Shown here one piece after another: positions 12,501 through 25,000 of a DNA stretch of 64,000 bases. The stretch is from Haliotis asinina. Its lineage: Eukaryota > Mollusca > Gastropoda > Lepetellida > Haliotidae. Where the stretch lies: positions 25,875,753 through 25,939,752 of the forward strand of contig NC_090290.1 in assembly GCF_037392515.1 (NCBI RefSeq), read 5' to 3'. The notes beneath the pieces were generated by a model that searched no databases, had not been told where the DNA came from, and was given only the letters and a program-made list of their open reading frames with translations. Position 1 is the stretch's first letter, and each line of letters starts with the position of its first letter. The translations under genes were made by a program, and so were the position numbers.

Positions 12501-14561
12501 TGTCATGGCAGTATATGCCTCTGGTTGACTGGTGTTGAAAGAGTTAAGTTGACTGGTGTTGAAAGAGTTAAGTTGTTGACCTTGATGACAACCAGAATGG
12601 AGACACCGATGGTGATGCTAGTAGATCTACAGACTTTAAATTCATTGCAATTCAGGATTGCTTGACGTGAAATTGATTATGATACTGTCGTATTTGTCTT
12701 GTATTCTTTTTCTTCTGAGCGATCATGAACAGTTAAATCTCATAAGATTTGGAAAAATATCATGTTTTTGATCCCATGTGCATGTTTTCTGAGCCAGGTT
12801 TATCCCTGTGCCATATGGCTGGAATATTGCCAAATGTAGTATGAAACTAACCTCACTGATTCATACGTTCCATTGACTTATCAAAGGATTAATAGTGGAT
12901 GCAGGTGATATGTTTATTTATGATTTACTTTGATGGTAAAACCTGCATTAATTGGAACACTTCATGTGCATGTAGTTGGTTATTTCAAGAAAGCATGACT
13001 GTCCCAGTTCTATTATATGTATTGCATTAAATATAATTAGCTCTTGACACTATGTTAGTTCCAATTCTAGTCTTGTTTTGTTTCATTGCAACAACTAAGA
13101 GAATCTTCACAAATCTGAATGTTGAAGATCCATGAGAGAAGGATTATTATACTTGGTTGAAATAGTGTACAGATCTAGTATACAAACTTGTCTCAGAGTG
13201 TTACAGACAGGGAAATGGCCTACTCCACTGTTTATTGCAGGACATGAGTATGCTACTGATAACCTGGAGTTTGCCTGCCATCTTGACAGTGAAAACTCAG
13301 ATGCCGAGGTAATACCACATGTTGTTTATGAGATAACAGGTAATGCACCAAAATTATAGAATACAATTCAAGGCGAAATAATTTATGGAGGAAAACAATG
13401 TTTTACAGTATATACTCCTGTGTTCACCAGGTAAGTACTCTGAATATTATGGTCCTCATAATAAACACATTGACATCCATTAGTCCTGCCCCTCATGCTT
13501 ATCACTTGTATATGCTTGTCAGTGTCTTTATACAATAAAATTTCTTTGAATTAGTTGTAACCATGTGCCATACAATTTGTGTGTTGTACAGGAGAAGTTG
13601 AAGTGGGCTAAAGCAAAGCGAGAACAGAAGTCACCTACGGTATGTACATGTCTAGGAAGTACCTGAAACCTGTGTACATCACAAGTTTGTGTAGAAAAAC
13701 TGGTTGTGACTTATTGATGGGTAGGTTTTGAAAGGTGCTCTCTTACGCGCCCTGCCTATTGTGAAGTATTAATGTGTGAACTATTAATTCAACATTAATG
13801 TGTGCAGTTTGACTGAATAAAGTAAAATCACCAAGTTATGTATTATAGTACTTTATCAGGGTGCAAGTGTCTTGATGTCAGATGTTTATGTTACTTCAAC
13901 AGAACAGAAAAGCAACATAAAGCTAAACGAGATAGAGAAAATTATCCCATGTCCAGAAAATTGAACGATTTATGTAACTGAACATCAAAACGGAATATAC
14001 AAATATCATATCACTTCAGCCACGAACCATATCAGTTTGCACACAGTGAAATCCAGCTGACCAGGTACTGTTGTCCTTAAAGTCAACATTTTATGCCTGT
14101 AATCAAATTGCAATATTAACTACTTGTTAGTATTGATTTAAGTTCTATAAATATGTATCACAGGCCTCAACACATGTACATTGCACTTTTGAAGCTGCTT
14201 GTTGTATCTACAAACACCCATCTAATGTCTGAAGACTTTGTGTGAGACTTTAGGCAGCTAGCCACTCAGTTTAAGGCCTAGTTTGAAGTATCTCTGAAAT
14301 CAGTGCAACAATTGTAACCCGACCCCCCATGTTGGCTCAAGACGTCCAAGACATTTCAAAGTAATGCATGTTTTTCAGTGTCCTTCTACTGTTGGAGAAG
14401 AAAAGAGGTATAACCCATTCCTGAGAACAGGTGAACAGTCTGTGCTGGCCCAAATGGGCATCTTAAACAAGGAGAACTTTTCAACCCCAACACATCAAGT
14501 CAGGGCCCAGGCTCTGGGGGAAATCCGTGAGAGGAAGGACAAGTTCAAATACAAACTATGA
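598..14561 (+). CDS. PNKD: PNKD-like metallo-beta-lactamase-fold hydrolase, nine exons
   Basis: Exons: 598(or 660)-778, 2732-2844, 3873-3931, 4098-4190, 10121-10284, 10582-10668, 13241-13308, 13592-13639 and 14379-14561 (TGA). All have AG/GT borders and agreeing phases, giving 331 residues if the ATG at 598 is used. The protein matches human PNKD throughout: LYTRTRVGYYYH before the hydrolase domain, zinc-ligand motif THKHWDHSGGN (residues about 114-123), TPGHT (169-173), FSGD (193-196), GHEY (233-236) and the PNKD-specific tail CPSTVGEEKRYNPFLRT. The family belongs to the glyoxalase II-like metallo-beta-lactamase fold. Vertebrate PNKD is linked to paroxysmal dyskinesia, and its substrate is not well settled. 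All metal ligands are present and the gene looks functional. The left edge of exon 1 is uncertain: a possible acceptor 'tatgctgcag' ends at 659, and the family likeness begins there, so upstream exons may be missing. Intron 4 (about 5.9 kb) carries a large LINE. Confidence 0.93.
1470..2430. repeat. Repeat element with internal 174-bp tandem units, in PNKD intron 1
   Basis: About four units, the first shortened, start with 'gtgccttttg' at roughly 1613, 1741, 1915 and 2089, a spacing of 174 bp for the full ones. Each holds 'tttccatgga' and 'tcaaaatggagggatggg'. The block is introduced by a 'gggggatatag' motif near 1488 and followed near 2395 by 'ggggggatatgtcat'. The open frames across it come from the repeat lacking stops and are not genes. 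It looks like a dispersed element with internal tandem structure; I cannot name its family. Confidence 0.7.
3100..3650. repeat. About 65-bp minisatellite in PNKD intron 2
   Basis: Alternating half-units built on 'ccatccttggcattgtgt' and 'cgtgacattgtgtattgta' repeat at about 65 bp (for example 3421 to 3486), with shorter or imperfect units to the left. Degenerate half-units recur at about 3810-3840. Minus-strand open frames of 79 to 125 codons run through it only because the unit lacks stops. Confidence 0.85.
4590..5041 (+). mobile_element. LINE ORF1-type fragment (RNA-binding/C-terminal domain), frameshifted
   Basis: Two adjacent frames together look like the second half of an L1-like ORF1 protein. 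The first frame (about 4592-4710) gives TIGVNIRECDIDISHRVPRR. The second, to the TAA at 5041, gives RPVLVRFVSN, then FINEDLTKTRATIARDAR and a basic tail ending VVKS. The change of frame lies near 4700. The 5' part of ORF1 is missing. It lies in PNKD intron 4, about 1.4 kb before a CR1-like LINE in the same orientation, and could be ORF1 of that element or a separate insertion. No function for the host gene is implied. Confidence 0.65.
5042..6466. other. PNKD intron 4 sequence with a TATG/TGTA-rich tract
   Basis: No gene is seen. From about 5615 to 5885 the sequence is a low-complexity mixture of tatg, tgtg and tgca steps, which gives spurious open frames on both strands. The rest is ordinary intron or unrecognised LINE flank. 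Confidence 0.6.
6467..9743 (+). mobile_element. CR1-superclade LINE, near-complete ORF2 (endonuclease and reverse transcriptase), decayed
   Basis: An AP endonuclease frame reads from about 6678: VICLTETWL, then VVGDFNIDLF and SDHCPVYV. It runs into a reverse transcriptase with YRPVALTS, PQGSVLGPLLF and CLFADDTS, then the C-terminal knuckle with CSCGYSYEDPIHYFFSC, to 9743. One TAG at 9333-9335 interrupts the frame where the family reads RLWNSL (TGG to TAG). Motif A reads FCNVSKAFD where FxDVSKAFD is usual, so the first catalytic aspartate is lost, and LLADVPQGS replaces the usual GVPQGS. A short preceding frame (6467-6679) ends in a 2A-like motif in a different frame from the endonuclease. The usual CHLNVRSL-like segment between them is missing, so a deletion is likely. 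It sits in the sense direction in PNKD intron 4. Its exact ends were not found. Confidence 0.9.
6629..6655 (+). other. 2A-like ribosome-skipping motif GDIHPNPGP
   Basis: The frame 6467-6679 encodes a leucine-rich hydrophobic stretch (SLVVSLILLVC) followed directly by GDIHPNPGP. The NPGP core preceded by D-I/V-x-x is the signature of 2A-like sequences, which are known in some non-LTR retrotransposons. It lies just before the endonuclease of this LINE, where it would separate an N-terminal peptide from ORF2. The motif is intact here although the element is dead. Confidence 0.75.
10823..11012 (+). mobile_element. SINE fragment in PNKD intron 6
   Basis: It begins near 'gtgaagatctgggttag' and runs through 'gatcttcagcaacccatgc', 'cattgtatccca' and 'gatcagtggattgtctg'. 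The same series of blocks occurs at 39915-40412, which shows a dispersed repeat. The SINE 3' core and tail are not present here. Confidence 0.65.
11013..13240. other. PNKD intron 6, mostly unrecognised
   Basis: No coding exon is seen between the exons ending at 10668 and starting at 13241. A 26-bp segment around 'ttgactggtgttgaaagag' is directly repeated at about 12523-12575. A SINE-core remnant 'atggctggaatattgcc' lies near 12817-12833. The rest is AT-rich and featureless to me. Confidence 0.6.
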
Positions 14562-15486
14562 TCCTCCTCAGAGTTGCAGCTGATACTGATTTATTCCTCT
14601 GGACCAAACCTGTTGTACAAGACTGTCTAAGTTGTTGCCTCACACTTTTTATACATTAACATCATCTAGAATACTCCCTTTAGCATAGAGACAGTTTTTG
14701 TATAGTATACAGCAATAGTATACCAACATGTGGAGAATGAAATACGTCCAAGAACATAATTCTAATGTTATGTTTAAAATGTGACATCATTTTTTTAATA
14801 CCAAAAGTTACAATGAATTTGATTATTCTTATGCTGGCAGCTTTATTTATGTTAGATATTGATAAAATGGCATATTTCCTTGCTGCCTCCATGTTGGACT
14901 ATTCTGGAAATAGATGAAGTTTGACCTCTCCTGCATCAAAGGTTGTGTGGTTGTGTGCTCATCATCTGTGTGTCTGTTCACATTCTGAACATTTCCATGA
15001 TTGCACCTGCAGTGTAATACATGTCACAGCAGGTTAGAAGTGACCCTAACACATATATTGGTCATAAAGGGAGACTCGAAGGCATGGATTGATGATCAGG
15101 ACCACTCCTCAATATTTCAAAGCCACTTTCATGTAGCTGCAATACTTCAAGAGTTCGAGGTTAGCTACACACACACCTCCCATGGTACATATATTCAAAG
15201 TGTCAATTTTGCTCAAACATTGTTTCCATTTTCATGAATCAAAAACATTCAGGGTGATTTGTTGCAGAATCTTTAACAAACCTCCCACCAATTGCACGTC
15301 ATCTCCCCCTTCCCTAAATATTTAAATGAAATTTTTGGTCAATTTTGAAAGAATCCTTAAAATGTTTTTCCACCTAATTCCCCAATACATTTAATGTACA
15401 ATATCACTCACTGTCACAGGTACAGCCATGCAATTGATTATATGGATAGTACCTTACTGCCGTTAATTGTAACTCCTGAAAACATG
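14562..15486. other. 3' flank of PNKD-like gene
   Basis: This follows the TGA of the PNKD-like gene and presumably starts with its 3' UTR. No second gene is recognised. I could not fix a polyadenylation site. Small open frames here have no recognisable likeness. Confidence 0.5.
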
Positions 15487-16995
15487 TTATCCACTGTAGT
15501 TTGGTGTTCTCCACTGTAGTTTGATATTCTCCACTGCAGTAGGGTATTGCCAACTGTAGTTTGGTATTCTCCACTGCAGTAGGGTATTGTCCACTGTAGT
15601 TTGGTATTCTCCACTGCAGTAGGGTATTATCCACTGTAGTTTGGTATTCTCCACTGCAGTAGGGTATTGCCAACTGTAGTTTGGTATTCTCCGCTGCAGT
15701 AGGGTATTGTCCACTGTAGTTTGGTATTCTCCACTGCAGTAGGGTATTATCCACTGTAGTTTGGTATTCTCCACTGCAGTAGGGTATTATCCACTGTAGT
15801 TTGGTATTCTCCACTGCAGTAGGGTATTATCCACTGTAGTTTGGTATTCTCCACTGCAGTAGGGTATTATCCACTGTAGTTTGGTATTCTCCACTGCAGT
15901 AGGGTATTATCCACTGTAGTTTGGTATTCTCCACTGCAGTAGGGTATTGCCAACTGTAGTTTGGTATTCTCCGCTGCAGTAGGGTATTGTCCACTGTAGT
16001 TTGGTATTCTCCACTGCAGTAGGGTATTATCCACTGTAGTTTGGTATTCTCCACTGCAGTAGGGTATTATCCACTGTAGTTTGGTATTCTCCACTGCAGT
16101 AGGGTATTATCCACTGTAGTTTGGTATTCTCCACTGCAGTAGGGTATTATCCACTGTAGTTTGATATTCTCCACTGCAGTAGGGTATTGTCCACTGTAGT
16201 TTGGTATTCTCCACTGCAGTAGGGTATTATCCACTGTAGTTTGGTATTCTCCACTGCAGTAGGGTATTGTCCACTGTAGTTTGATATTCTCCGCTGCAGC
16301 AGGGTATTATCCACTGTAGTTTGGTATTCTCCACTGCAGTAGGGTATTATCCACTGTAGTTTGGTATTCTCCACTGCAGTAGGGTATTGTCCACTGTAGT
16401 TTGATATTCTCCACTGCAGTAGGGTATTGCCAACTGTAGTTTGGTATTCTCCGCTGCAGTAGGGTATTATCCACTGTAGTTTGGTATTCTCCACTGCAGT
16501 AGGGTATTGTCCACTGTAGTTTGGTATTCTCCACTGCAGTAGGGTATTATCCACTGTAGTTTGGTATTCTCCACTGCAGTAGGGTATTATCCACTGTAGT
16601 TTGGTATTCTCCACTGCAGTAGGGTATTATCCACTGTAGTTTGGTATTCTCCACTGCAGTAGGGTATTATCCACTGTAGTTTGATATTCTCCACTGCAGT
16701 AGGGTATTGCCAACTGTAGTTTGGTATTCTCCGCTGCAGTAGGGTATTATCCACTGTAGTTTGATATTCTCCACTGCAGTAGGGTATTGTCCACTGTAGT
16801 TTGGTATTCTCCACTGCAGTAGGGTATTGTCCACTGTAGTTTGGTATTCTCCACTGCAGTAGGGTATTGTCCACTGTAGTTTGATATTCTCCGCTGCAGT
16901 AGGGTATTATCCACTGTAGTTTGGTATTCTCCACTGCAGTAGGGTATTATCCACTGTAGTTTGGTATTCTCCACTGCAGTAGGGTATTATCCACT
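15487..16995. repeat. 40-bp tandem array, about 38 copies, of dimeric 20-bp origin
   Basis: Exact 40-bp periodicity runs for about 1.5 kb. The two halves of the unit, 'ccactgtagtttggtattct' and 'ccactgcagtagggtattat', align with each other, so a 20-bp monomer was doubled before amplification. Variant units (those with 'ttgccaactg' followed by 'ccgctgcagt') recur 280 bp apart at 15661/15941 and 16421/16701, which suggests a higher-order repeat of seven units. Minus-strand frames of up to 155 codons are by-products: 40 is not a multiple of 3 and the unit has no stops. Confidence 0.97.
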
Positions 16996-18465
16996 TATCT
17001 ACTGTCCAGTTTACTTCCATTATTACATTGTAGTTGTCTAACCATCAAGTTAGGTTATTTCCAGACGTCTACGTGTCTTGTTCTGTCCAGACAGAGGAGA
17101 GAATGCTATAACATGAAAAGTACCTTATTGAGATGTTATCTGAAACTCTTAAGCAAATTATATGTATACTCCATTCGGATTGTTCCTGAAGATTGTTATA
17201 TCTGTATATTTAAGGTTAGTGAAGTAATCCAAGTCTGTTTTGTTTTATCTGATAAAACTGACATAGCTCACCTATTTTGAGCATGTGAGTTTGGTAGTAA
17301 TAGTATTTGTATCCCACTGCTCAGACCCAGTCCAGCATCACAGTGTATTCAGCCCTGCCAAGGCTGTGGTATTTGTACCCCATTGCCCTTCTGACATGGG
17401 TTGAGTTGTTATATGGTTAAACACTTGTCCAAATGTGATGAACATTTCTAAGATATATGTTTTCAGCCTTTTTAAAACATTAATTATATTTCATGGCTGT
17501 TTGCAAATATGTTCATATTCCTGTTGATATGTTAAGGGATGGTGATACATATTCTGAGAATAATTAACTAATGTATATGTTCATTATGTATGCTTCGATA
17601 CTCACAGTCTAACATGACACCTATTTATAATGTTGGAAACACATGAATTGTGGAATTTCCATGTTGAACAGTGAGGATTTTTGTTTCAAGCCTGAAAGGT
17701 TATTACCCTTTTACAGTTTTATCATTTTTGTCTGTATAAATCTCAATATATTTTGAATGTAAAATGTTTCTATGCAAGGATTAAAAATATGATATTCATA
17801 ATGTCATCTTGCCCTCCAAAAATCTTATCTGTTTGTACAGCTTCAGTTGTCACAGATCAATAGAACCTTCACCAAATCAGATTTTGACAGTGATCATGTC
17901 AGATACGTCATGAGGTCAGTTTGAGCCGTCACACAGAGGTTGAGCATGTACAACAGATTTGTCAACTACACCCTGCCATTGGTGTGAGCTATCAGAGGAG
18001 TAGTGCTTGTACGACAGACATGTCAATTACACCCTGCCATCAGTGTGAGCTGTCAGACAGGAAGGGCATAAAGACGTATCAACAACACCCAACCAGCAGT
18101 GTAAGCAATGGCCAATTCAAACTCTAGAGTACGGAAAGGGAGGTACTCACTCTGATAGACCAAATCATTGACAAAAACCTCCCTCTCCGTGACAGACAAC
18201 TGATTCTTCACCTTCAAGTCGACAACCAAAATCAGCAAATCAAAAGCTTGTGATAGTCTTCGTTATGATCCATGCGATGTCACTGGGAATGATTTAGTTT
18301 ATTTCAAGTCTGACATAGACAAAATTTGTGCTTGGAGCAGAGACATGGTCACAGCGGTGACAGATACATATCTTCAACTCAGTCTCAGTTTCATTCGAGA
18401 GTATACAAGGTGTGGGCGTCATACTGTTACCTGGAACTCTGATCAAATCGGATGCTTGACTGAAC
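16996..18465. other. Spacer between the 40-bp array and the acid phosphatase duplication
   Basis: No gene is recognised. A roughly 70-bp segment containing 'acaccctgccat' and 'gtgtgagct' is imperfectly repeated two to three times around 17900-18065. The remainder is AT-rich without clear structure. Confidence 0.5.
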
Positions 18466-19066
18466 ATGACAATATTCAAGTTTTCACTCATTCCCATTCA
18501 GCAAAGTTTCCAGCCTGAGACCCACCTGGACTGGACGATCCAGGCAGACCTGACCCCGCAACACTGGACCTCGAGTTTAACTCAAGTCAAGAGACTGGCA
18601 GACATATCAACCCCTTTATGGCGATCTCAGTGCACTTTAGTCCCACCAATGTGGCAACGATGGGACTTGACTTATAATTAACTTAATGACTGTTTGTTAC
18701 TTGATATAATTCATCACTTACAGTATTGCCCAAGACATTACCTTTTGATGAATCTTGACAGATAATGTTCATCTGCTTTTTTCCCCTGGAAGGCAGGAGG
18801 AAGGGCTGACATGCAATCATGCTCAATCCTTGTTCCTTTCTTTTCCTTTGTACGGAATGGTATAGTTTGCCATTCCTAGTTTTGATCTTGTCCATGTTAT
18901 GGTTGCGGGGAAAAGGGCATGGTGATTGAGAGATGGGTGTTGTTTATTGGCTGGTGGGTTTGTCATGGTTTTATTGCTCAGGAGGCGGAACAAGTGATCA
19001 CCTAAATGATTGGTATCTATGTTTAATGTGTATTTGAAGTACAGTTGGTGTAACTTAGAGAGATCT

Positions 19067-22000
19067 TTATTTGAAATATGGATGGAGAACTTTGAGGATT
19101 GGACTTGCTCGATGCCCACGCTTCCCGATAATAGTACCTACAAGATACAACATGTAAATTGAGTGGAACCCAGAACAGGTTACATGTGAATTATTGCCAT
19201 TAAGAATAACAGAACACTGTTAGCTGGACTATTTTCAGGTACTACTTACCTATGAATGGATTAGAGCTCAAGTAGTTACGAAAGGACATAGACACCAGTG
19301 ATCCTACAGTTCATGACAGATGGGAGATGGCATTGTAAGAACACCTGCAGACTTTTAACAGAGGTAACAGCACAGTTGGTGGCTGATGCACAGGACTTGG
19401 TAAGGAGGGGTTACAATGATCCCTGTTTACCTGTGTCGGAGGCAGCACACTCAGCGTCCCAGTCTGTTGGAACCATGTCTTTGGTGAGAGACACAAAGTT
19501 GGTCAGCGGGCACTGGAACGTACAGCCTAGACAGGAACCGATGAATAGAGATTACGTGTGTTGTTTTTTATATGTGTTATTCGTGAAGTGCCGAGATTGG
19601 TTATTTGTGCTTGGATGAGAGGTTTTCATTGGTACAAGGGTGAGATCTGCCATTCGTGTTAGGGCAAGGGGTGTTATTGGTACAAGGGTGAGATGTACTA
19701 CTGGTATGGGAAGTAGATTTGTTTGTCGTACAGAGACATGGTGAGTCGCACCTGGTAAGGTGAGTTGATGAGGCTGTGTGTCATCGTTAGGGTCTGTGGA
19801 GGACACATTCCTGTAGTACAGCTCCACGTGGAAGGCGCCGGGCGTGGCTTCATGTAGCTCCATGAACAATGCTGAGCTGTAGGATGGGATCATGTTATTG
19901 TAGAGCTTCAACGCAGTCAGTACCGACACTACGGTGGAGTCATGCTAGGCAAAAGGAAAGTGTATTAACATAAATCTGCAACGGACACGTGTGTGTAATG
20001 AAAAACACAAAGACGTCATTATTGTCAGACATTGCAACTGAATCGTCAAAGGCCATGACCAAATGTGCTGGGACATTTTGTAGCGGGAGCTAAACGACTG
20101 GTACCTTGTGTGCCAACGTATATTATTGACTAAATCTATGTATCGTTTTGTATTTATGTAATTATGTGTCTCTGATTAAGTGCGAGTTTTCTTTTCAAAA
20201 GAAGTATTACTTCACATTTCCATCTGGCTGTTCATTGAACTTAAGTAGAAGAACTATTTGTTAACCTGACGCTGACATATGATGATCCAAAGTTACCTAT
20301 TTAGAGTAAGAAGCACGAGGAACGAATGTATCTCATAACAACACTGAGGAAATATTCAGTCAGTCGGATGAAATGACTGAAGCGTGTACCATCGTTCTGT
20401 CGATCATGTGGTTTAATGGGCAACTAGTGAAAAGCGCATGAAATATCTTCAGAAGAATACTACACACTTTAGCAGAACATTCCAGAAGAAGTGTGGCTAC
20501 CTATGTCTACTCACAGCAGAGAACATATTCATCTTGGTGGTGATGGCTTTTGACGCGACTTTCTGTTGGGCCAGTTCTATCCACTTCTTCAGTAGAGGAC
20601 CTAAAAGACAAAACTCTTGCAATGTCTAGGACTAGATGGGTGACTGCACGTATCTCGAGAAATGGTATGAGATTGCAGAAAGAATCTCATACTAAAGACA
20701 CAGAGCCATTCAGCATTCCCAAACACACTACCAGAAGGGGTAGTCTTGAACGACAGGATGAACAGTTCCCGTGATGCCACAGTGCACTGTGCACCTCGAC
20801 AAGTCTAGCGTAAGTGACATAGGTGATGACTATTATAGGTACAGTATGTTCGTTGTTAGACGCCACACTCCGCATTATGTCAGCTACATGAAGGCGGTCT
20901 GTAAATAATCGAATCTGGACCAAACAGTATCGTGAATACCGTCATAGAGCACGATGATGTACTATATCAGTCAAGTATCTGAGTCATCTGGCCTGACCAC
21001 CAGATCCAAGAGTCGCCCACACAAGCTTAGGGGTCATACTTAAGACCAGTTCACACCAGGATCTTCACTGGACAGGTTGATACATGTATGTAGATTGGTG
21101 AGTAAGGGAATACAAGCAGTTGAAAGCATTTTCAATCCTTAAACCTAAAAAATAATTTATAGTGTGCGGCAAATTGATGCGGCGGGGGTCACTTTACATA
21201 TTTCCAAAAACGTTCTAAAAAATTTGTTGAATTAGTTAAAACAGTTCGGTAAACAAAATAATGTCAATATCTTACATGACCACCATCAAAAGCAATACAG
21301 GTTTGTGCCCGCCGTTCCATTTAATATTCTACCCATCAAAAGTTTGGACTCACTTTAAGCACTCACTATATGTTATGTATGATATATGTGGTTACATCAA
21401 AGATGTAGATCTTTCCTAAGTTGGGGGAACCAACGGAAAACCCCAAGAAGATGAAATGCATGAGGATCGTGCATTGAATTGCTGAAAATTATGTGCATGT
21501 GAACAGCTGCGTTTTGGTGTGAAGTTCTGATAAGAATTCACAAATTTTCACTGAGTTTCATCCTTTTTGAACTCATGACAGTAATATTTGCAACGTTACG
21601 AATTTGTCTTTCAATACACCAGTTCATGTGTAAACAATACATTTAATCAGTATGGAATACTTTGCAAAATCTAGTTTAAAACAGTTGCCTGAAGTAAGTG
21701 GTTAGATTTACACTAGTGACAGAACCTTTCGAGGTTTAGTATATGTCAAGCGGGGGTGGTTGCATGTGACATATTCTGCCATCCCCCAGTTGTTCAACTA
21801 TCGCTGAGAACATGCTGACCGAATCAAAACTAGGCATCACCTCCTTTCAAACGACCCACGTTGTCATGGAACAGAAGATCGAAGCCGATTTGTTCGAGGT
21901 CTCTGAGCTTAGCATAGGAAGTATCGTTAACCCATGCTGGCCAAGCAATATTGTGCACTTTCTGAAAATTCAATATTAAAAAAGATATAAAACGTCGCAT

Positions 22001-25000
22001 AAACATTGCACTCAGATCCGAATAATGTTTTTTCAGTTGAAGCCTGTCGGCTATTTGCAGAACGTCATACACTGTGATCTATCTCACAATGAAGTGTGTC
22101 CGCTATTTGCAGAGCATCATGCCCTGAGACCTGTCTCACAATGAAGTGTGTCCGCTATTTGCAGAACGTCGTGCACTGAGACCTATCTCACAATGAAGTG
22201 TGTCCGCTGTTTGCAGACATCTGTATCCTACCTCGCAATACAGTGTGTCTGCTACAGGCAACACGTCGCGCACGTTGAATGATTTGAAACCTGATTCTCT
22301 GCTCAGAAACTGCAAGAAATCCTGAAACAAGAAATAAATATATCCACATAATCGAAAGGTATTCTCTATTATTAGAGCCCGAGAAAACACTATTCGTCTC
22401 AACGCTGATAGGCATACATCTATTTATTCTTCTCTTAGGAGAAGAAAATGTGTCTCAGTGTTGTTTGTCAGACATGTATTCTCCCCAAAGAACTCGGTAG
22501 AAGATAATTTACCTCAGTGGTGATCGTCAGACATATATCTATTCCCCTTCAAGGAAAGCTGATAGTCATATATCTTTTCTCTTGTTTGGGACAAAGAGAC
22601 GATAAGTCGTTCCAATGTAATGTGATGGAAAGATGGAACCATTTGGGCTCTGAGAAAACGTGTACCTGGTTTTCAGCCAATAGCTGCTTAATGCGGTTGG
22701 ATGCCAAGTTTGCAGCCTCGATTTGGTCGTATTTCTTGCAGGGTTTCTGCATGGCCAGCATCTGCAATGCAAACATAAATGCTAGTGTTATGAAGTACTT
22801 TATTCACTTCCCATGGTCCACAGACTTCTGGTTAGAAGTATGTTTCATACAGCCATTTTATTTAGTGTATGGGTTTACATGGTACAGGTGACAGTGTTAT
22901 TTACGTTATCCTCCACTTCAGGTCTGGTGTGGACGGGGATTGGCTGCCAGGGTATATTGCTGTTCCACACTTGGTATCCACTTGGAGGGTACAGACCAGC
23001 CAGGTTGGAGTAGGCAGACATCAGGCACCTGTCCACGTCTGAACTCTCCACGCGGATCTGAAATACATCCAAGTGATTCGATTCATCTCAGGAGAAGGAT
23101 TTATTGAAGAAAAAGTACCTCTTGCCATACGTCCACCTCTCTGTGCAGGTACTTGTCATGTGTCACCCACCTCTGTGTGCAGGTACTTGTCATGTGTCCA
23201 TCTCTGTATGCAGGTACTTGTCATGTGTCCTCCATCCCTGTGTGCAGGTAAACGTCATGTATCACCCACCTCTGTGAGCAGGTACATGTATTGTGGCACC
23301 TACCTCTCTGTGCAGATACTTGTCGCTGAGAAATCCCGAGTAGCGTCGACGGATAAATCTCCCAAGAGAGTAGTGCTGTTGCATTCCTTCCTGAAAGCCA
23401 GTTTACATATTAATGTAGTTTCAAGAATAAAATGTATGGCCATTATACAAGACAAGGTATGCTTGAGATGGGACGTACCGTGGTGAGCCATCCTAGTCCC
23501 TGAGGCCAGTACTTGTCGATGGAGTTGGGGTTGTTGGGGTATGTCCGATAGGGGCTGCGGTCCCCATGTCGATATACCTAGGTTAAAAGAGAATTGAATA
23601 CACGAATTGTACAATGTATTATGTTCTTCATCTTTAAGTTCATTCAACACCCAGGTACACGTGAAGTGATACCATTACTGCAGTCAACATCGTGTGCATG
23701 GTGTAGCGTTACCATTGCTGCACTCAACGTCCTGTACATGGTCTAGGGATATCATTACTGCAGTGCACATCCTGTATATGGTCTAGTGTTACCATTACAG
23801 CAGCCAACATCCTGTACAGGATCTTGTGTTACTATTACTGCAGTCAACATTCTGTACAGGATCTTCTGTTACCATTACTGCAGTCAACATCTTGTGCAGG
23901 ATCCTGTGTTACTGTTACTGCAATCAGCATCCTGTATAGGATCGTGTGTTACTATTACTGCAGTCAGCATCCTGGACAGGATCTTGTGTTACTATTACTG
24001 CAGTCAACATTCTGTATAGGATCTTCTGTTACCATTACTGCAGTCAACATCCTGTGTAGGATCCTGTGTTACTATTACTGGAATCAACATCCTGTAAAGG
24101 ATCTTGTGTTACCATTACTGCAGTCACCATTCTGTACAGCATCTTGTGTTACCATTACTGCAGTCAACATCCTGTGCAGGAACCCGTGTTACTATTACTG
24201 GAATCAGCATCCTGTAAAGGATCTTGTGTTACTATTACTGCAATCAGCATCCTGTATAGGATCTTGTGTTACCATTACTGCAATCAGCATCCTGTACTGG
24301 AGTCAGTATCTTGTACATGGTCTAGTGTTACCATTACTGCAGTCAGCACCTTGTGTGGGATCTTGTGTTACCAGTACTGCAGTCAACATCTTGTACATGG
24401 TGTAGCGTTACCATTGCTGCACTCAACATCCTGTATATAGTCTAGGGATACCATTAATGCAGTGCACATCCTGTACATGGTCTAGTGTTATCATTACAAC
24501 AGCCAACATCCTGTACAGGATCTTGGGTTACTTTTACTTCAATCAGAATCCTGTACATGGTCTTGTGTTACCATTACTGTAGTCAATATCTTGTACATGG
24601 TCTAGTGTTACCATTGCTGCAGTCAACATCTTGTGCGGGATCTTGTGTTATCATTACTGCAGTCAATATCTTCTACATGGCCCTAGTGTTATCATTACTG
24701 CAGTCAATATCTTGTACATGGTCTTAGTGTTACCATTACTGCAGTCAGCATCCTGGACAGGATCTTGTGTTACTATTACTGCAGTCAACATTCTGTATAG
24801 GATCTTGTGTTACTATTACTGCAGTCACCATTCTGTACAGCATCTTGTGTTACTATTACTGCAGTCAACATTCCGCAGATGATTTTCTGTTACCATTACT
24901 GCAGTCAACATCTTGTACAGGATCACGTGTTACTATTACTGGAATCAGCATCCTGTAAAGGATCGTGTGTTACTATTACTGCAATCAGCATCCTGTATAG

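Noticed and set aside
15404-16974. Minus-strand repetitive proteins (YCSGEYQTTVDNTLLQ-type)
   Set aside because: By-product of the stop-free 40-bp array; the frames rotate every unit.
15001-17000. CRISPR array
   Set aside because: Repeats are contiguous without unique spacers, and the context is eukaryotic.
18466-18681. Plus-strand frame ending WQRWDLTYN, present in both duplication units (also 25820-26059)
   Set aside because: Conserved only because the region is duplicated. Differences between the two copies change many residues, and no family likeness is seen.
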